The notes below the pieces were generated by a model. That model did no database searches, was not told the DNA's origin, and worked only from the letters and a program-made list of their open reading frames with translations. 64,000 bases of DNA from Croceitalea sp947503285 (GTDB lineage: Bacteria > Bacteroidota > Bacteroidia > Flavobacteriales > Flavobacteriaceae): positions 1 through 64,000 of the forward strand of contig NZ_BTGQ01000005.1 of assembly GCF_036985505.1 (NCBI RefSeq). Reading direction: 5' to 3'. Positions 34,889-44,023 of this stretch are shown here, piece by piece (the first letter of the stretch is position 1; the number at the start of each line of letters is the position of its first letter). Both the position numbers and the translations under genes were made by a program.

Positions 34889-36061
34889 ATGCGCTGTACC
34901 TTTTTGATTCTTTGCCTGTCTTGTTTAGGATGTGTTCAGAAAGAAATTCCCGACACTGGGTTTCCCCTGCCACAAAAGGAAATCGTCTTTTCAGGTTTGA
35001 ACAAGCCATGGAGCATTGCCTTTTTATCAGAACAGGAGGCGTTGGTCTCTGAAAAAAATGGAAGTCTGGTACTGGTTAATTTGGGGGCAAAAACAAAAAA
35101 AGTCATCAAAGGCTTTCCAACAGACCTTACCGATAGTATCGGTGTAGTTCATTTTGGTGACAATTCAGGTATGTATGAAGTGATTACACATCCTGACTTT
35201 GACAAAAACCAATTGATTTATGTTTCCTATGCCTCAAAAAAGCCAGGCGTAGGACGCACAACAAAATTCATTCGGGCAAAACTTGAAGGTGATTCACTGA
35301 CTGCTATTCAAACTATTCTTTTAGCCGAACCTTATACGAAAGACGATTACCACTATGGGGGAGGAATGGTTTTCGGAGCTGATGAAAAATTATACCTCAC
35401 TGTTGGGGAACGCCTTTTTTGGGAACGTGATGAACCTACCGTTCCCATTGCACAAGATGTTCAAGATACTAGGGGCAAAATCTTTCGGTTCAACGATGAT
35501 GGTAGTATCCCTCATGACAATCCTGATTTTGGGGAAAATGCCGTGCCGGGCCTTTATGCCATTGGACTTCGAAACTCACAGGGAATTGCCCTGCAACCTG
35601 ATACCAATGTACTTTGGTTCACGGAGCACGGCACCATTCAGGGCGACGAAATCAATAAGCTCGAGGCTGGCGCGAACTACGGATGGCCAAGCAGTACTAC
35701 GGGTAAATTACGAAGTAAAGATTATACGCCCCCTAAACTGGATGAAAAAACGTTAACCGATCCCATCTGGTTTTGGTTACACACCGTAGCACCGACCGGT
35801 CTTTGTTTTTATACCGGGGATGAATTCCCACAATGGAAAAACAACCTTTTTGTTCCTGGGCTTTCTAGGGGAAGTTTATGGCGATTTCGAATTGAGGGAA
35901 CAACGATTAAAAGTGCCGAAGAATTGTTCATTGATGATCGGGTACGCTCTCGAAAAGTGAGGCAAAGTCCTGATGGAAAACTCTATATGTTGACTGATGA
36001 AGAAGATGGAAAAATCATACGAATAAAACCAATGCACAAATCTTCAAGTATACCCGAATAA
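34889..36061 (+). CDS. PQQ-type sugar dehydrogenase-like lipoprotein
   Basis: A 390-residue protein with a lipobox LSCLGC (Cys15). The fold is the six-bladed propeller of soluble glucose/sorbosone dehydrogenases: LNKPWSIAFLSEQEALVSEKNG, GGGMVFGADEKLYLTVGERL, RGKIFRFNDDGSIP, PGLYAIGLRNSQGIA and EINKLEAGANYGWP. These segments form the PQQ and calcium site in family members. The enzymes oxidise sugars in the periplasm with PQQ as cofactor, though many homologues have not been tested. The gene is preceded by the membrane AraC regulator. Length is normal. An intergenic hairpin element lies just downstream. Confidence 0.88.
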   Translation: MRCTFLILCLSCLGCVQKEIPDTGFPLPQKEIVFSGLNKPWSIAFLSEQEALVSEKNGSLVLVNLGAKTKKVIKGFPTDLTDSIGVVHFGDNSGMYEVITHPDFDKNQLIYVSYASKKPGVGRTTKFIRAKLEGDSLTAIQTILLAEPYTKDDYHYGGGMVFGADEKLYLTVGERLFWERDEPTVPIAQDVQDTRGKIFRFNDDGSIPHDNPDFGENAVPGLYAIGLRNSQGIALQPDTNVLWFTEHGTIQGDEINKLEAGANYGWPSSTTGKLRSKDYTPPKLDEKTLTDPIWFWLHTVAPTGLCFYTGDEFPQWKNNLFVPGLSRGSLWRFRIEGTTIKSAEELFIDDRVRSRKVRQSPDGKLYMLTDEEDGKIIRIKPMHKSSSIPE

Positions 36062-36149
36062 GTTCCAAAAAACAACCCTAATTAACGTGGGTTCGACTTA
36101 AGATTTGTCATTTAATAAAGATAAAGGCCAATAAATTCAATAGCTGTCA

Positions 36150-36240
36150 CCTCTGAGTGCCTGTGCGCTGACAAGGCAGGCAGTCAAGAGGCTCTTAAAA
36201 TCGAGAACAGTATAGGGTCTCGACTGCGCTCGACCTGACA
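36150..36240. repeat. Intergenic hairpin element
   Basis: Two structures stand side by side. In the first, CCTCT (36150-36154) pairs with AGAGG (36187-36191), enclosing a TGCCTG/CAGGCA stem (36158-36163 and 36177-36182). In the second, TCGAGA (36201-36206) pairs with TCTCGA (36218-36223), followed by CTGCGCTCGACCTGAC. The interval 36062-36304 encodes nothing visible. The GCCTGT...CAGGC core is shared with the element at 39605-39661. Confidence 0.55.
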
Positions 36241-36304
36241 TCGTACTTAAGAAAATATAGTTGACATCATTAAACATTTTAAACGCACATTTAAAAACAT
36301 CCTA

Positions 36305-36727
36305 ATGAAAAACTTAGTTTTCACCCTTTCACTTTTGTTCACAGCCATTTTATTTGCGCAAACCGATGAAGCCCAAGTTCGCGAAACTTTGAATCGCTAT
36401 ATGCAAGGTTCATCGTATAGCTATCCGAAACTTATTGCTTCTGCTTTTTATGAAGATGCTCCTTTATTTTTGTACAAGGAAGATCAAGAACTTTATGTGC
36501 TTAGCCCAAAGGAATACAGTCAATTTTTTGAAAAGCGTGAACGGGGCAAATTCAACGGACGCTATGGTAAGATCTTGGCCATAGCTATTTCAAATGATAT
36601 TGCAACTGCCACTGCTGAGATTGACATTCCCGAACGCAACATGCGCTTTATTGATATTTTTTTGTTGAAACGGCTTGAAGGCCAATGGAAAATAATCAGC
36701 AAAGCGGCTACTTTAATGCCAGAGTAA
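36305..36727 (+). CDS. Secreted NTF2-like (lumazine-binding-like) protein
   Basis: A 140-residue protein with a signal peptide (ending LFAQ). The mature domain has the alpha-beta pattern of NTF2-like proteins of the Lumazine_bd_2 type: VRETLNRYMQGSSYSYPKLIASAFYEDAPLF, a central YVLSPKEYSQFFEKRER, and the late beta strands ATATAEIDIPERNMRFIDIFLLKRLEGQWKI. Such domains often act as small binding modules or accessory domains for hydrolases. A serine hydrolase gene starts 26 bp downstream on the same strand, so the two are probably co-expressed. No catalytic residue can be proposed. Confidence 0.75.
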   Translation: MKNLVFTLSLLFTAILFAQTDEAQVRETLNRYMQGSSYSYPKLIASAFYEDAPLFLYKEDQELYVLSPKEYSQFFEKRERGKFNGRYGKILAIAISNDIATATAEIDIPERNMRFIDIFLLKRLEGQWKIISKAATLMPE

Positions 36728-36753
36728 ACACCCAATTCATTTACGTTTTTTCT

Positions 36754-38184
36754 ATGAAAAATCTTGCGAATCCCTTTTTACAGTTCTTCTTGCTATGGGT
36801 GTCTATTCATGGTTTTGCACAAAACAACAACAATGTGGCAAAGGCCATTGATGGTTTATTTGCATCCTACAATGAAAATACCCCTGGTGTTGCAGTGGCA
36901 GTAGTCAAGAACGGCACTATTGTTTTCAAAAAAGGATATGGCCAGGCCACGTTGGAATACGATGTACCCATAACATCGCAAACCATTTTTCATGCGGCAT
37001 CAGTCTCTAAACAATTCACTGCCTTTGCCATTTATCTTCTCGAAAAAGATGGACAAATCTCGTTTGACGATAATGTTCGTGCTTACTTTCCTGAATTGCC
37101 CGATTATGGAAAAATCATTAAAATCAAACATTTGTTATCACATACAAGTGGCTTGCGGGATCAGTGGGCCTTATTAACCTTAGCCGGATGGTCACTTGAA
37201 GATGTTATCACCACAGAACAGATTCTAGATTTGGCATATAATCAAAAAGAATTGAATTTTGAACCAGGTACCGCCTTTGGTTACTGCAATACGTCATATA
37301 CCCTTTTGGCCAAACTTGTTGAAAAAATCAGCGGACAATCTTTTGCCGAATTTACCAAACAACAAATTTTTGAACCCCTTCAAATGGATCATACCCAATT
37401 TCATGATGACCATCAAAAGGTGGTGAAAAACAGGGCCTACTCGTATGAATTCAAAAATGGCGGTTACAGCAAAAAAGAGCTGAACTATTCCAATGTAGGC
37501 CCCACGAGTCTATTCACCACCGTTGAAGATTTGGCAAAATGGGCCAACAATTATGACAATCCTGTGGTCGGGGATAAAAAGTTAATCCGCAGGTTCAATA
37601 GGGTTTCTACTTTTGAAAATGGCGAGGCCGTAGTTTATAGACAAACCCAAAAGGATACCCTTTACCATGCTAAAGGACAACTGATATGGAACCATAAAGG
37701 CCACAGACTTATGAGTCATGGCGGACATGATGCCGGTTTTCGAGCGTTTTTGGCAAGGTTTCCTGATGATGGCCTTACGATAATCACCTTAAGCAATGAC
37801 GAACATTATGACATCCTCAAAAAAGGGTTTGAAATTGCAGATACATATTTAAATGAAGAGCGGTCTAAAAAAGAAAATCAAGACCTGCTGCCAAAATCAA
37901 AATCGACTACCGCATTCAAGAACAATATAAAGGAATTTATGGGCAGCTATGCCAGTGAAGAACTTAAAACCACCTATGAGGTTCTTTATGAGAATGATGC
38001 ACTTGTTCTCAAACACCATCGATTGGGCCATATGAAATTGGCGCAACAAGGTGAAGCAACTTTTACAGGTAGCAACTACTTCAATTTTCAACTTACTTTT
38101 TTAAAGGAAAAGGGAAAAGTGACCGGTTTTTCAATTTCAAATTTCGGTGTCAAAAATCTTATGTTCGCTAAAATCGATTCTTAA
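36754..38184 (+). CDS. Serine hydrolase (beta-lactamase/penicillin-binding-protein fold)
   Basis: A 476-residue protein counted from the ATG at 36754, with a signal peptide ending GFAQ. The upstream in-frame start would overlap the NTF2-like gene. The beta-lactamase-fold motifs are present: SxxK at Ser83-Lys86 (AASVSKQFTAF), the Tyr motif in YCNTSYTLLAKLVEKISG, and HxG as MSHGGHDAGFRAFLARF. A C-terminal domain of about 90 residues follows, a layout seen in secreted esterases and D-aminopeptidases. True beta-lactam resistance is unlikely. It overlaps the convergent MATE gene by 4 bp. Confidence 0.88.
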   Translation: MKNLANPFLQFFLLWVSIHGFAQNNNNVAKAIDGLFASYNENTPGVAVAVVKNGTIVFKKGYGQATLEYDVPITSQTIFHAASVSKQFTAFAIYLLEKDGQISFDDNVRAYFPELPDYGKIIKIKHLLSHTSGLRDQWALLTLAGWSLEDVITTEQILDLAYNQKELNFEPGTAFGYCNTSYTLLAKLVEKISGQSFAEFTKQQIFEPLQMDHTQFHDDHQKVVKNRAYSYEFKNGGYSKKELNYSNVGPTSLFTTVEDLAKWANNYDNPVVGDKKLIRRFNRVSTFENGEAVVYRQTQKDTLYHAKGQLIWNHKGHRLMSHGGHDAGFRAFLARFPDDGLTIITLSNDEHYDILKKGFEIADTYLNEERSKKENQDLLPKSKSTTAFKNNIKEFMGSYASEELKTTYEVLYENDALVLKHHRLGHMKLAQQGEATFTGSNYFNFQLTFLKEKGKVTGFSISNFGVKNLMFAKIDS

Positions 38185-39554
38185 TTCAAGCTTCGTATCT
38201 CTTTTCGTAAATACCACCCAGTAACCAAAGTCGCCAAGACATCGGCTATGGGGAACGACCACCAAACGCCCATTTCACTAAAAAAACCGGGCAAAATCAA
38301 AATAAGGGGTATAAAGAAGAAGCCTTGACGGGTCAAGGTCAACAACAATGCAGGAACTGCCTTGCCAACGGCTTGAAAATAGGCTGCCCCTATGAGCTGC
38401 AAAGCAATAATCGGAGTGGCCAAAAAGACCAAACGCATTGCCAAAGGTGCATGTTTCAATACGTAGGCATTGGTTTCCATATCTTTTGCCGGAAGGTCTG
38501 TTCGGTCACTTAAAAATAAGTCGGCGATTTCGGCAGGAAAAACCATCAAAACAACGAATACCAAAGTTGCCACCAAAGCGGCATATTTGATTGCGGTGTA
38601 GATCGATTCCTTGACCCGGGCATACTTGGCGGCACCGTAATTAAATCCTGCAATGGGTAAAAAGCCTTGGGTAACCCCAAAAACGGGAAACAATGCGAAC
38701 ATTAGCATGCGCCCAATAATGGCGTAGACCGCAACCAAGGGCTCCCCACCCAAATTGAAAAGGATGTTGTTCAACAACAAATAGGTCACGCTGGTAACCG
38801 CTTGTCGCGCCAAAGTGACAAAGCCCAAAGAACCTATTTCTTTTAAGATATTGGAATCAAAAACAAAACAGCGAAAGTTGATTTTCAGTTCAGAATTCTT
38901 GGATAGGAAAAAATAGAGGATATACCCAAAACACAACAAATATCCTGCTGTGGTTGCCCAGGCAGCTCCATGCATTCCCCAATCAAAAACAAATATGAAG
39001 ATGTAGTCCAATACAAGATTTCCCACTGAAGGGATAATCATGGCTATCATGGCAAATTTAGGTTTGCCCTCGGCACGAATCACCGTGTTGCCCATCATAC
39101 ACAGGGCCAAAAAGGGTACGCCATACAAAACGATGACATAATATACTTTGGCAGGCTCGAAAATCGCTCCTTTACCACCAAAGGCGGGAATCAAATCATC
39201 GACAAAATACATTCCCAAGGCAACCATCGAAATGGTTACCAATAATGTCAGGGAAATCTGATTGCCAAACGTCTTTAGCGCTTTTTGCTTATTGTCGGCA
39301 CCTAGGGCACGCGAAATAATACTAGAGCCACCTATGCCTATGGCCATGCCCAGGGCCGCTATAAAAAAGGAAACGGGAAGCACCACATTGATAGCAGCAA
39401 TAGCGATGGACCCTATCCAATTGCCCACAAAAATGGTATCGACCAAAATATTCAAGGACATTACCAAAATGCCTATGGATGCCGGCACCGCTTGCTTGAC
39501 AAGCAACTTACCTATGGGTTCCGCACCCAGTTCATCAGATGAAACTTTGGCCAT
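38181..39554 (-). CDS. MATE-family efflux transporter
   Basis: A 457-residue protein with twelve predicted membrane helices in two related halves. The first half opens with EPIGKLLVKQAVPASIGILV and NILVDTIFVGNWIG, and contains the MATE-characteristic GIGGSSIISRALGADNKQKA. The second half repeats the pattern from FVTLARQAVTSVTYLLLNNIL. MATE proteins export drugs, dyes or metabolites by Na+ or H+ antiport. The substrate cannot be inferred. Length is normal for the family. The gene converges on the serine hydrolase gene and is followed upstream by a hairpin element and hemH. Confidence 0.93.
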   Translation of the reverse strand: MAKVSSDELGAEPIGKLLVKQAVPASIGILVMSLNILVDTIFVGNWIGSIAIAAINVVLPVSFFIAALGMAIGIGGSSIISRALGADNKQKALKTFGNQISLTLLVTISMVALGMYFVDDLIPAFGGKGAIFEPAKVYYVIVLYGVPFLALCMMGNTVIRAEGKPKFAMIAMIIPSVGNLVLDYIFIFVFDWGMHGAAWATTAGYLLCFGYILYFFLSKNSELKINFRCFVFDSNILKEIGSLGFVTLARQAVTSVTYLLLNNILFNLGGEPLVAVYAIIGRMLMFALFPVFGVTQGFLPIAGFNYGAAKYARVKESIYTAIKYAALVATLVFVVLMVFPAEIADLFLSDRTDLPAKDMETNAYVLKHAPLAMRLVFLATPIIALQLIGAAYFQAVGKAVPALLLTLTRQGFFFIPLILILPGFFSEMGVWWSFPIADVLATLVTGWYLRKEIRSLN

Positions 39555-39604
39555 AATTATGCTATAAAACTAAGTTGGTCAAGACGACCGCCATTAAATG
39601 CAGT

Positions 39605-39661
39605 CCCTTCGATTGCCTGTCCGTCAGGCGGGCGCTCAAGATGATTGCTGAACCCGAAGGG
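39605..39661. repeat. Intergenic hairpin element bounded by 7-bp inverted repeats
   Basis: A 57-bp stretch begins with CCCTTCG and ends with its perfect complement CGAAGGG. Inside lies a smaller stem GCCTG/CAGGC around TCCGT, followed by CGCTCAAGATG. It lies between the divergent neighbours of hemH and the MATE gene and encodes nothing. The core resembles the element at 36150-36240. Confidence 0.65.
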
Positions 39662-39682
39662 AATTCTGAAAAAACGGAATGG

Positions 39683-40717
39683 TTAAACAGGCAAGACGGC
39701 TTTTTCTTCCCAGTCTTTGATCCATTTCGCCATTAAAGCCACCCAATCATCACGATCATTCAAACAAGGAATATGTTTGAATTGCTCACCACCAGCTTCT
39801 TTGAATTCTTCTTCCCCTTCCATTGCGATTTCTTCCAAAGTCTCTAAGCAATCCGATACAAAAGCAGGGGTGATGACGGCCAAATGGGTCTTACCCTCTT
39901 TTGGAAAACGCTCGAACTCATAATCGGTATAGGGTTTCAACCATGGGTCACCGGCCAAACGGGATTGAAATGAGGTGCTCACTTTCTCTTCGGGCAACCC
40001 CAAATACGATTTTATCAGTTCAGTGGTGTCATAACATTGATGGCGATAACAGGTATGGTGGGCCACGGAATTTATTTTACAACAACTACCATCAATTTTA
40101 CAGTGGAACTTGGTAGGATCTGATTTTCGAATATGCCGTTCCGGAATTCCATGGTACGAAAACAACACATGGTCGTATTCAAAATTCTTTAACCCTTCGG
40201 CGATACTATCACCAAGCACCTTGATATAATCAGCACTGCTGTAAAATGCTGGCATGGTCGTCACCTGCATGTTGGGAAAGTGTTTTTGCTGTTCTTCCAT
40301 AGCTTTGACCACCACGGTCTCATAAGAAGACATCGCATAATGCGGATACATGGGTACCAACAGCACCTCATCGACATTTTTATCAGCCAGTTCTTGTAAA
40401 CCTTCCTTAATGCTTCCACTGCCGTAGCGCATACCTAAAGCAACGGGAAGTTTGGTATGCTCCCTCAATTTTTCAGTAAAACGTTCTGAAATTACAATCA
40501 AAGGCGAACCTTCGTCCCACCATATCTTGGAGTACGCCTTTGCTGATTTTTTTGGCCGTGTCTGTAAAATAATACCCCGCACCAAAAGGTTTCGTAATAA
40601 AGGTGGAACGTCGATGACACGACCATCCATTAAAAACTCATCTAAATACGGTTTGACATCTTTTGCGGTTGGACTATCGGGAGAGCCTAAGTTTACCAAT
40701 AATACTCCTTTTTGCAC
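39683..40717 (-). CDS. hemH: Ferrochelatase
   Basis: A 344-residue protein with a GTG start at 40717 (VQKGVLLVNLGSPDSP). It inserts Fe(II) into protoporphyrin IX, the last step of heme formation. The family landmarks include VNLGSPDSP, YGSGSIKEGLQEL, VPMYPHYAMSSYETV, the catalytic His189 region LFSYHGIPERHIRKSDP, and the late block VITPAFVSDCLETLEEI. It carries a Cys-rich stretch with Cys206, Cys212, Cys213, Cys223 and Cys228, which might hold metal or a [2Fe-2S] cluster as in some bacterial ferrochelatases. The GTG start is supported by a promoter box 19 bp upstream. Confidence 0.95.
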   Translation of the reverse strand: MQKGVLLVNLGSPDSPTAKDVKPYLDEFLMDGRVIDVPPLLRNLLVRGIILQTRPKKSAKAYSKIWWDEGSPLIVISERFTEKLREHTKLPVALGMRYGSGSIKEGLQELADKNVDEVLLVPMYPHYAMSSYETVVVKAMEEQQKHFPNMQVTTMPAFYSSADYIKVLGDSIAEGLKNFEYDHVLFSYHGIPERHIRKSDPTKFHCKIDGSCCKINSVAHHTCYRHQCYDTTELIKSYLGLPEEKVSTSFQSRLAGDPWLKPYTDYEFERFPKEGKTHLAVITPAFVSDCLETLEEIAMEGEEEFKEAGGEQFKHIPCLNDRDDWVALMAKWIKDWEEKAVLPV

Positions 40718-40735
40718 AGCTTATTTTTTAAGTTG

Positions 40736-40743
40736 CAAAAATA
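40736..40743 (-). promoter_or_regulatory. -7 box of hemH
   Basis: On the minus strand TATTTTTG fits TAnnTTTG exactly and lies 19 bp before the GTG start, leaving a leader of about 12 bases. No clear -33 TTG is seen at 17-19 bp. Confidence 0.45.
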
Positions 40744-40802
40744 CAATATGAACCTGATTTAACTTTTATTAATTGGAACAACTTTTGTTATGGAGAAATA
40801 AA

Positions 40803-40810
40803 TAACTTTG
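40803..40810 (+). promoter_or_regulatory. -7 box upstream of the DUF1460 gene
   Basis: TAACTTTG matches TAnnTTTG, 18 bp before the ATG at 40829. TTTG at 40784-40787 could be the -33 element, although its 15-bp spacer is short. A TTG codon that could be read as an earlier start (40808) lies inside this box, which favours the ATG. Confidence 0.5.
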
Positions 40811-40828
40811 ATTGAAAGCTTCACCATC

Positions 40829-41665
40829 ATGAAATTTATTCTAACGCTGGCCTTGTTTATTTTTATTTTTTACAACGGGCTTTCGCAAATTACTTTTGAC
40901 CCTGCGGATAAGACGATTTTCACTCAAAAAATGGAGGCTTTTAAAAATGCGGAAGACTCAAAATCTGAGAATCCGCTTATTCTTGTCGGAACTTCATTTT
41001 TAGGAACTCCATACATTGAAAAAACCTTAGAAATTGGTGAAAAGGAATCCTTGGTCGTCAACCTAAGAGGATTGGACTGTACCACTTTTGTCGAGAACGT
41101 ACTTGCCTTTAATTTGCTCTTAAAAGATGGAAAAAACGATTTTCTTGATTTTGCCGAAAAGATAGAGACCATTCGGTATAGAAATGAAGAATTGGATGGG
41201 TACCCCTCTCGTTTACACTATTTTACCGATTGGATTCGCAACAATGAACAAAAAGGATTGCTAAAGGATATCACCAACGAACTTGGTGGTATTTCAGTTG
41301 AAAAACCGATTGATTTTATGGGTACCCATCGTGAACTATATCCGTTTTTAAAAGATGACGATAACTATCAGCGTATTTTAGAGACTGAAGCCGAATTAGC
41401 AAAGAAAGCCTTATGCTATTTACCGCAAGCAGACATTCCAAAGCAGGAAGAAAACCTACAATCGGGTGATATCATCGCGTTGGCTACCTCAATAAAAGGG
41501 TTGGATGTTACCCATACCGGAATTGCCATCAAACAACCAAATGGGCGAATACACTTATTGCACGCCTCAATTTCTGGAACGGTCAAAATTACTGAAGAAC
41601 CTTTAGTTGATTATTTGAAAAAAGTCAAAAACAATATTGGCATTATCGTAGCGAGGCCCCTTTAG
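40829..41665 (+). CDS. DUF1460 N-acetylmuramoyl-L-alanine amidase-like protein, exported
   Basis: A 278-residue protein counted from the ATG at 40829, with a signal peptide ending NGLSQ. It matches DUF1460, an NlpC/P60-related group: LVGTSFLGTPYIEKTLE, the nucleophile Cys84 in LRGLDCTTFVENVLAF, DFMGTHRELYPFL, and the His-bearing VTHTGIAIKQPNG and HLLHAS segments. DUF1460 proteins are thought to cut peptidoglycan stem peptides or the amide link in the periplasm. The gene diverges from hemH and ends 6 bp before the convergent ThuA lipoprotein gene. Assignment is good, and the exact bond cleaved is inferred. Confidence 0.88.
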   Translation: MKFILTLALFIFIFYNGLSQITFDPADKTIFTQKMEAFKNAEDSKSENPLILVGTSFLGTPYIEKTLEIGEKESLVVNLRGLDCTTFVENVLAFNLLLKDGKNDFLDFAEKIETIRYRNEELDGYPSRLHYFTDWIRNNEQKGLLKDITNELGGISVEKPIDFMGTHRELYPFLKDDDNYQRILETEAELAKKALCYLPQADIPKQEENLQSGDIIALATSIKGLDVTHTGIAIKQPNGRIHLLHASISGTVKITEEPLVDYLKKVKNNIGIIVARPL

Positions 41666-41671
41666 CAGCAA

Positions 41672-42529
41672 TTATTTCAGCATAAGTTCAAATGCGTTTT
41701 GCATTAATTGTACAAAATCTGAATCAGAGTACTTGTTCCTTGCATGCCCCATACTGGTATAAAAGCTTTTTCCACCGTCGGGTCTTTCCCAATAATGCGC
41801 CGTCATCCTCGGGTCGTCATAGGTGTTTGTACCTGTATCAGATACCTGCAAGAACTCAGTAAAGGAAGCGTTCAAATAACCACCTTCCCAGTAATACCAT
41901 TCTTCATTATCGTTCCAAGGAAAAACTATCCCATTTGTCAGCTTTGAATTTTGGCTTTGCACAGTTACTGTTGCAGAAAAATTTTGAGCAGTGTGGTTTG
42001 GACCGTTTCGAACGCTACAACCTGTTACGTTCTCCGCATACCAGTCCCATTCACCCTTACCATTACCAGACACGGTGCTTGCAGTGCTGTGACCATATCC
42101 ATCGCTTGCAGCATGATTCGAAATAAAATGACCGCCTTGGGCAGCGTAATCCTCGACATTATTACGTTGCGAAGCTGTCAAGGTGTTACCTGAGGTATTG
42201 GCGAAAAAAATAACTGAAAATTGATTTAGGTTTTGGGTGGAAGCAAATTCATCCCCCGAATCATCAATAGTAACTTCGAACCCTAAGTCAGAAGCAATTT
42301 GGGTTACCATGGCCTCAACTTCATTTCTGGTATTGTGATCAAAGCCAGCGGTTTTGGTAAATAATAAAACGCGAATGTCCTCGTCCGTGCCGTCCTGGTC
42401 TGGGTCGGCATCATCACTGGATTCGTCGGGAGTAACTTCCTCCGGTACGATTTCTTCGTTATCCGAACATGCCGTAGAAGAAAATAATAGCATAGTGCCA
42501 ACGAATACAAAAAAATATAAAGTTCTCAT
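41672..42529 (-). CDS. ThuA-domain lipoprotein
   Basis: A 285-residue protein with a lipobox STAC (Cys21) and a long acidic linker (about residues 25-50, rich in Asp and Glu). The mature domain is a ThuA-like, glutamine-amidotransferase-type fold: IRVLLFTKTAGFDHNTRNEV, FSVIFFANTSGNTLTASQRN, YAAQGGHFISNHAASDGYG, WNDNEEWYYWEG and GKSFYTSMGHARNKY. ThuA domains are linked to trehalose and other sugar utilisation, and are common in Bacteroidota carbohydrate loci. It lies 96 bp downstream of the trehalase-like gene. A second ThuA protein is encoded on the other side of that gene. Confidence 0.88.
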   Translation of the reverse strand: MRTLYFFVFVGTMLLFSSTACSDNEEIVPEEVTPDESSDDADPDQDGTDEDIRVLLFTKTAGFDHNTRNEVEAMVTQIASDLGFEVTIDDSGDEFASTQNLNQFSVIFFANTSGNTLTASQRNNVEDYAAQGGHFISNHAASDGYGHSTASTVSGNGKGEWDWYAENVTGCSVRNGPNHTAQNFSATVTVQSQNSKLTNGIVFPWNDNEEWYYWEGGYLNASFTEFLQVSDTGTNTYDDPRMTAHYWERPDGGKSFYTSMGHARNKYSDSDFVQLMQNAFELMLK

Positions 42530-42625
42530 GATAAGGGGTTTACTACTTTATACGTAGTTTACCTATTGTTTAGATTAGCCGGTGTGGCAGTTGACCCCAA
42601 AAAACACGCTTAGTAAAGAATCGGG

Positions 42626-44011
42626 TTACTTAGTTCCCTTTATGTATTCGTTATAAATGGCTATGGGCACCAATCCCGTCCAACCACAGAAATCCTTTTT
42701 GGCCGGCATGCCGTACGAAATTAAATCTGGTGCGTAATTTTCCCAAAACGTACCTGTGGCCTCAAAGACTTCTGCTATGGCACCATATGTTTTTTCCGCT
42801 AAATCCTTTGCCAACCCATGTTTGCCATTTGCCGTCAACCCCTTTAAGACCATATACGAAGTCGGTGCCCAAACACCCCCTAGCCAATAGTCGCCCCAAC
42901 CCCTATAATCAGGGTCATCAGCAGAAAGTGCCGGTAATGGGATTTTACGATAAAATTCATCCGTATTGGTCAAATGCGCTAAAAACGTATCTTGTTTTTC
43001 TTCGGGTACCAGTTCGCCCAATAACGTCCAATACATGCCAATATGTTTGCGTTTGATTTGCTTACCATAACCCAAATCATAGTAGAAGGCATCAGTATCG
43101 TTCCAACATAAGTCGTTCAAAGCTTGTTTTACCTCAGCATGAAAAGTGTCATAATCAGCGATATCGCCAGTAACACCGATTTCGTTGGCAATAAATTTTA
43201 ATTGTAGGGCATACATGGCCATTTGAGCGGTAAAATCAACCAATCGACCCTCCTCGTTCCAAACGCCCTGTAAGGTCTCCACATATTCAGCGATGAACTG
43301 GTTTAATCGTTGTTCACCAGTAGAGCCGCTCATTTTCCCTAGTTTATCGCCAAGTTCATGATGGGTCATACCATTGCCTTCATCCGTAGTCCAATTTCTT
43401 GGAAACCTGGGAATATTGTCCATACCCATACCTAAGGTATCGCCCCAAAATAACTTGTCTTCACCTTGATAACGATTGACATGGAATTCGAAGTTCTTTT
43501 TTAGGATAGGATACGCATACTTCAACCGTTCTTTATCTTTTTTCACTGTGTAAATCTCGGTTTCCGCTAAGGCCAATAGCGGCGGATTAATGGAAACAGG
43601 GTGTTCTTTTGACCATAACGGGCGGCCATCTTTGCGATACTCTCGACAGATGTAACCGTCTTCTTCCATACGTTCATAAAAATTATCAAGGGCCTGATAA
43701 ACCGGTAACTCATCGAGGTGGTATTTGGCAAAACATACGATAAAACAGGTGTCCCAAAGAAAAATGTTATCTGAGAATGCCGCATCGACAAAAGGTTTTT
43801 TGAAAAAAGGCTCACTCTCGCCTCCCCTTACCTTGTTTTTGGTAATTTCCAGTGCCTTGGCATACATCTTTGCCGAAAGTTCTGGTGTTACCTGAAAACT
43901 ACAGTTGTTATTCCGAACCATAGGCTCCTCTGTCTTTTCGGCACAGGAAATCAATGCCGTTGCCCCAAGGGTCCCTAGGCCAACGGTTTGATAGAATTTA
44001 CGTCTTTCCAT
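42626..44011 (-). CDS. Trehalase-like glycoside hydrolase (MGH1/GH63-like), Tat-type lipoprotein
   Basis: A 461-residue protein counted from the ATG at 44011. The N-terminus combines a twin-arginine motif (MERRKFYQTVGLG) with a lipobox ALISC, so it is probably folded before export and then lipid-anchored. The body is an (alpha/alpha)6 barrel of the GH37/GH63/MGH1 type (FSDNIFLWDTCFIVCFAKYH, NRYQGEDKLFWGDTLGMGMDN, RGWGDYWLGGVWAPTSYMVL, TFWENYAPD). Acidic residues in GMGMDN and FWENYAPD are catalytic candidates. The substrate is probably an alpha-linked disaccharide. It sits between two ThuA genes and downstream of an AraC regulator. Confidence 0.85.
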   Translation of the reverse strand: MERRKFYQTVGLGTLGATALISCAEKTEEPMVRNNNCSFQVTPELSAKMYAKALEITKNKVRGGESEPFFKKPFVDAAFSDNIFLWDTCFIVCFAKYHLDELPVYQALDNFYERMEEDGYICREYRKDGRPLWSKEHPVSINPPLLALAETEIYTVKKDKERLKYAYPILKKNFEFHVNRYQGEDKLFWGDTLGMGMDNIPRFPRNWTTDEGNGMTHHELGDKLGKMSGSTGEQRLNQFIAEYVETLQGVWNEEGRLVDFTAQMAMYALQLKFIANEIGVTGDIADYDTFHAEVKQALNDLCWNDTDAFYYDLGYGKQIKRKHIGMYWTLLGELVPEEKQDTFLAHLTNTDEFYRKIPLPALSADDPDYRGWGDYWLGGVWAPTSYMVLKGLTANGKHGLAKDLAEKTYGAIAEVFEATGTFWENYAPDLISYGMPAKKDFCGWTGLVPIAIYNEYIKGTK

Positions 44012-44023
44012 GTATATTTTCAA

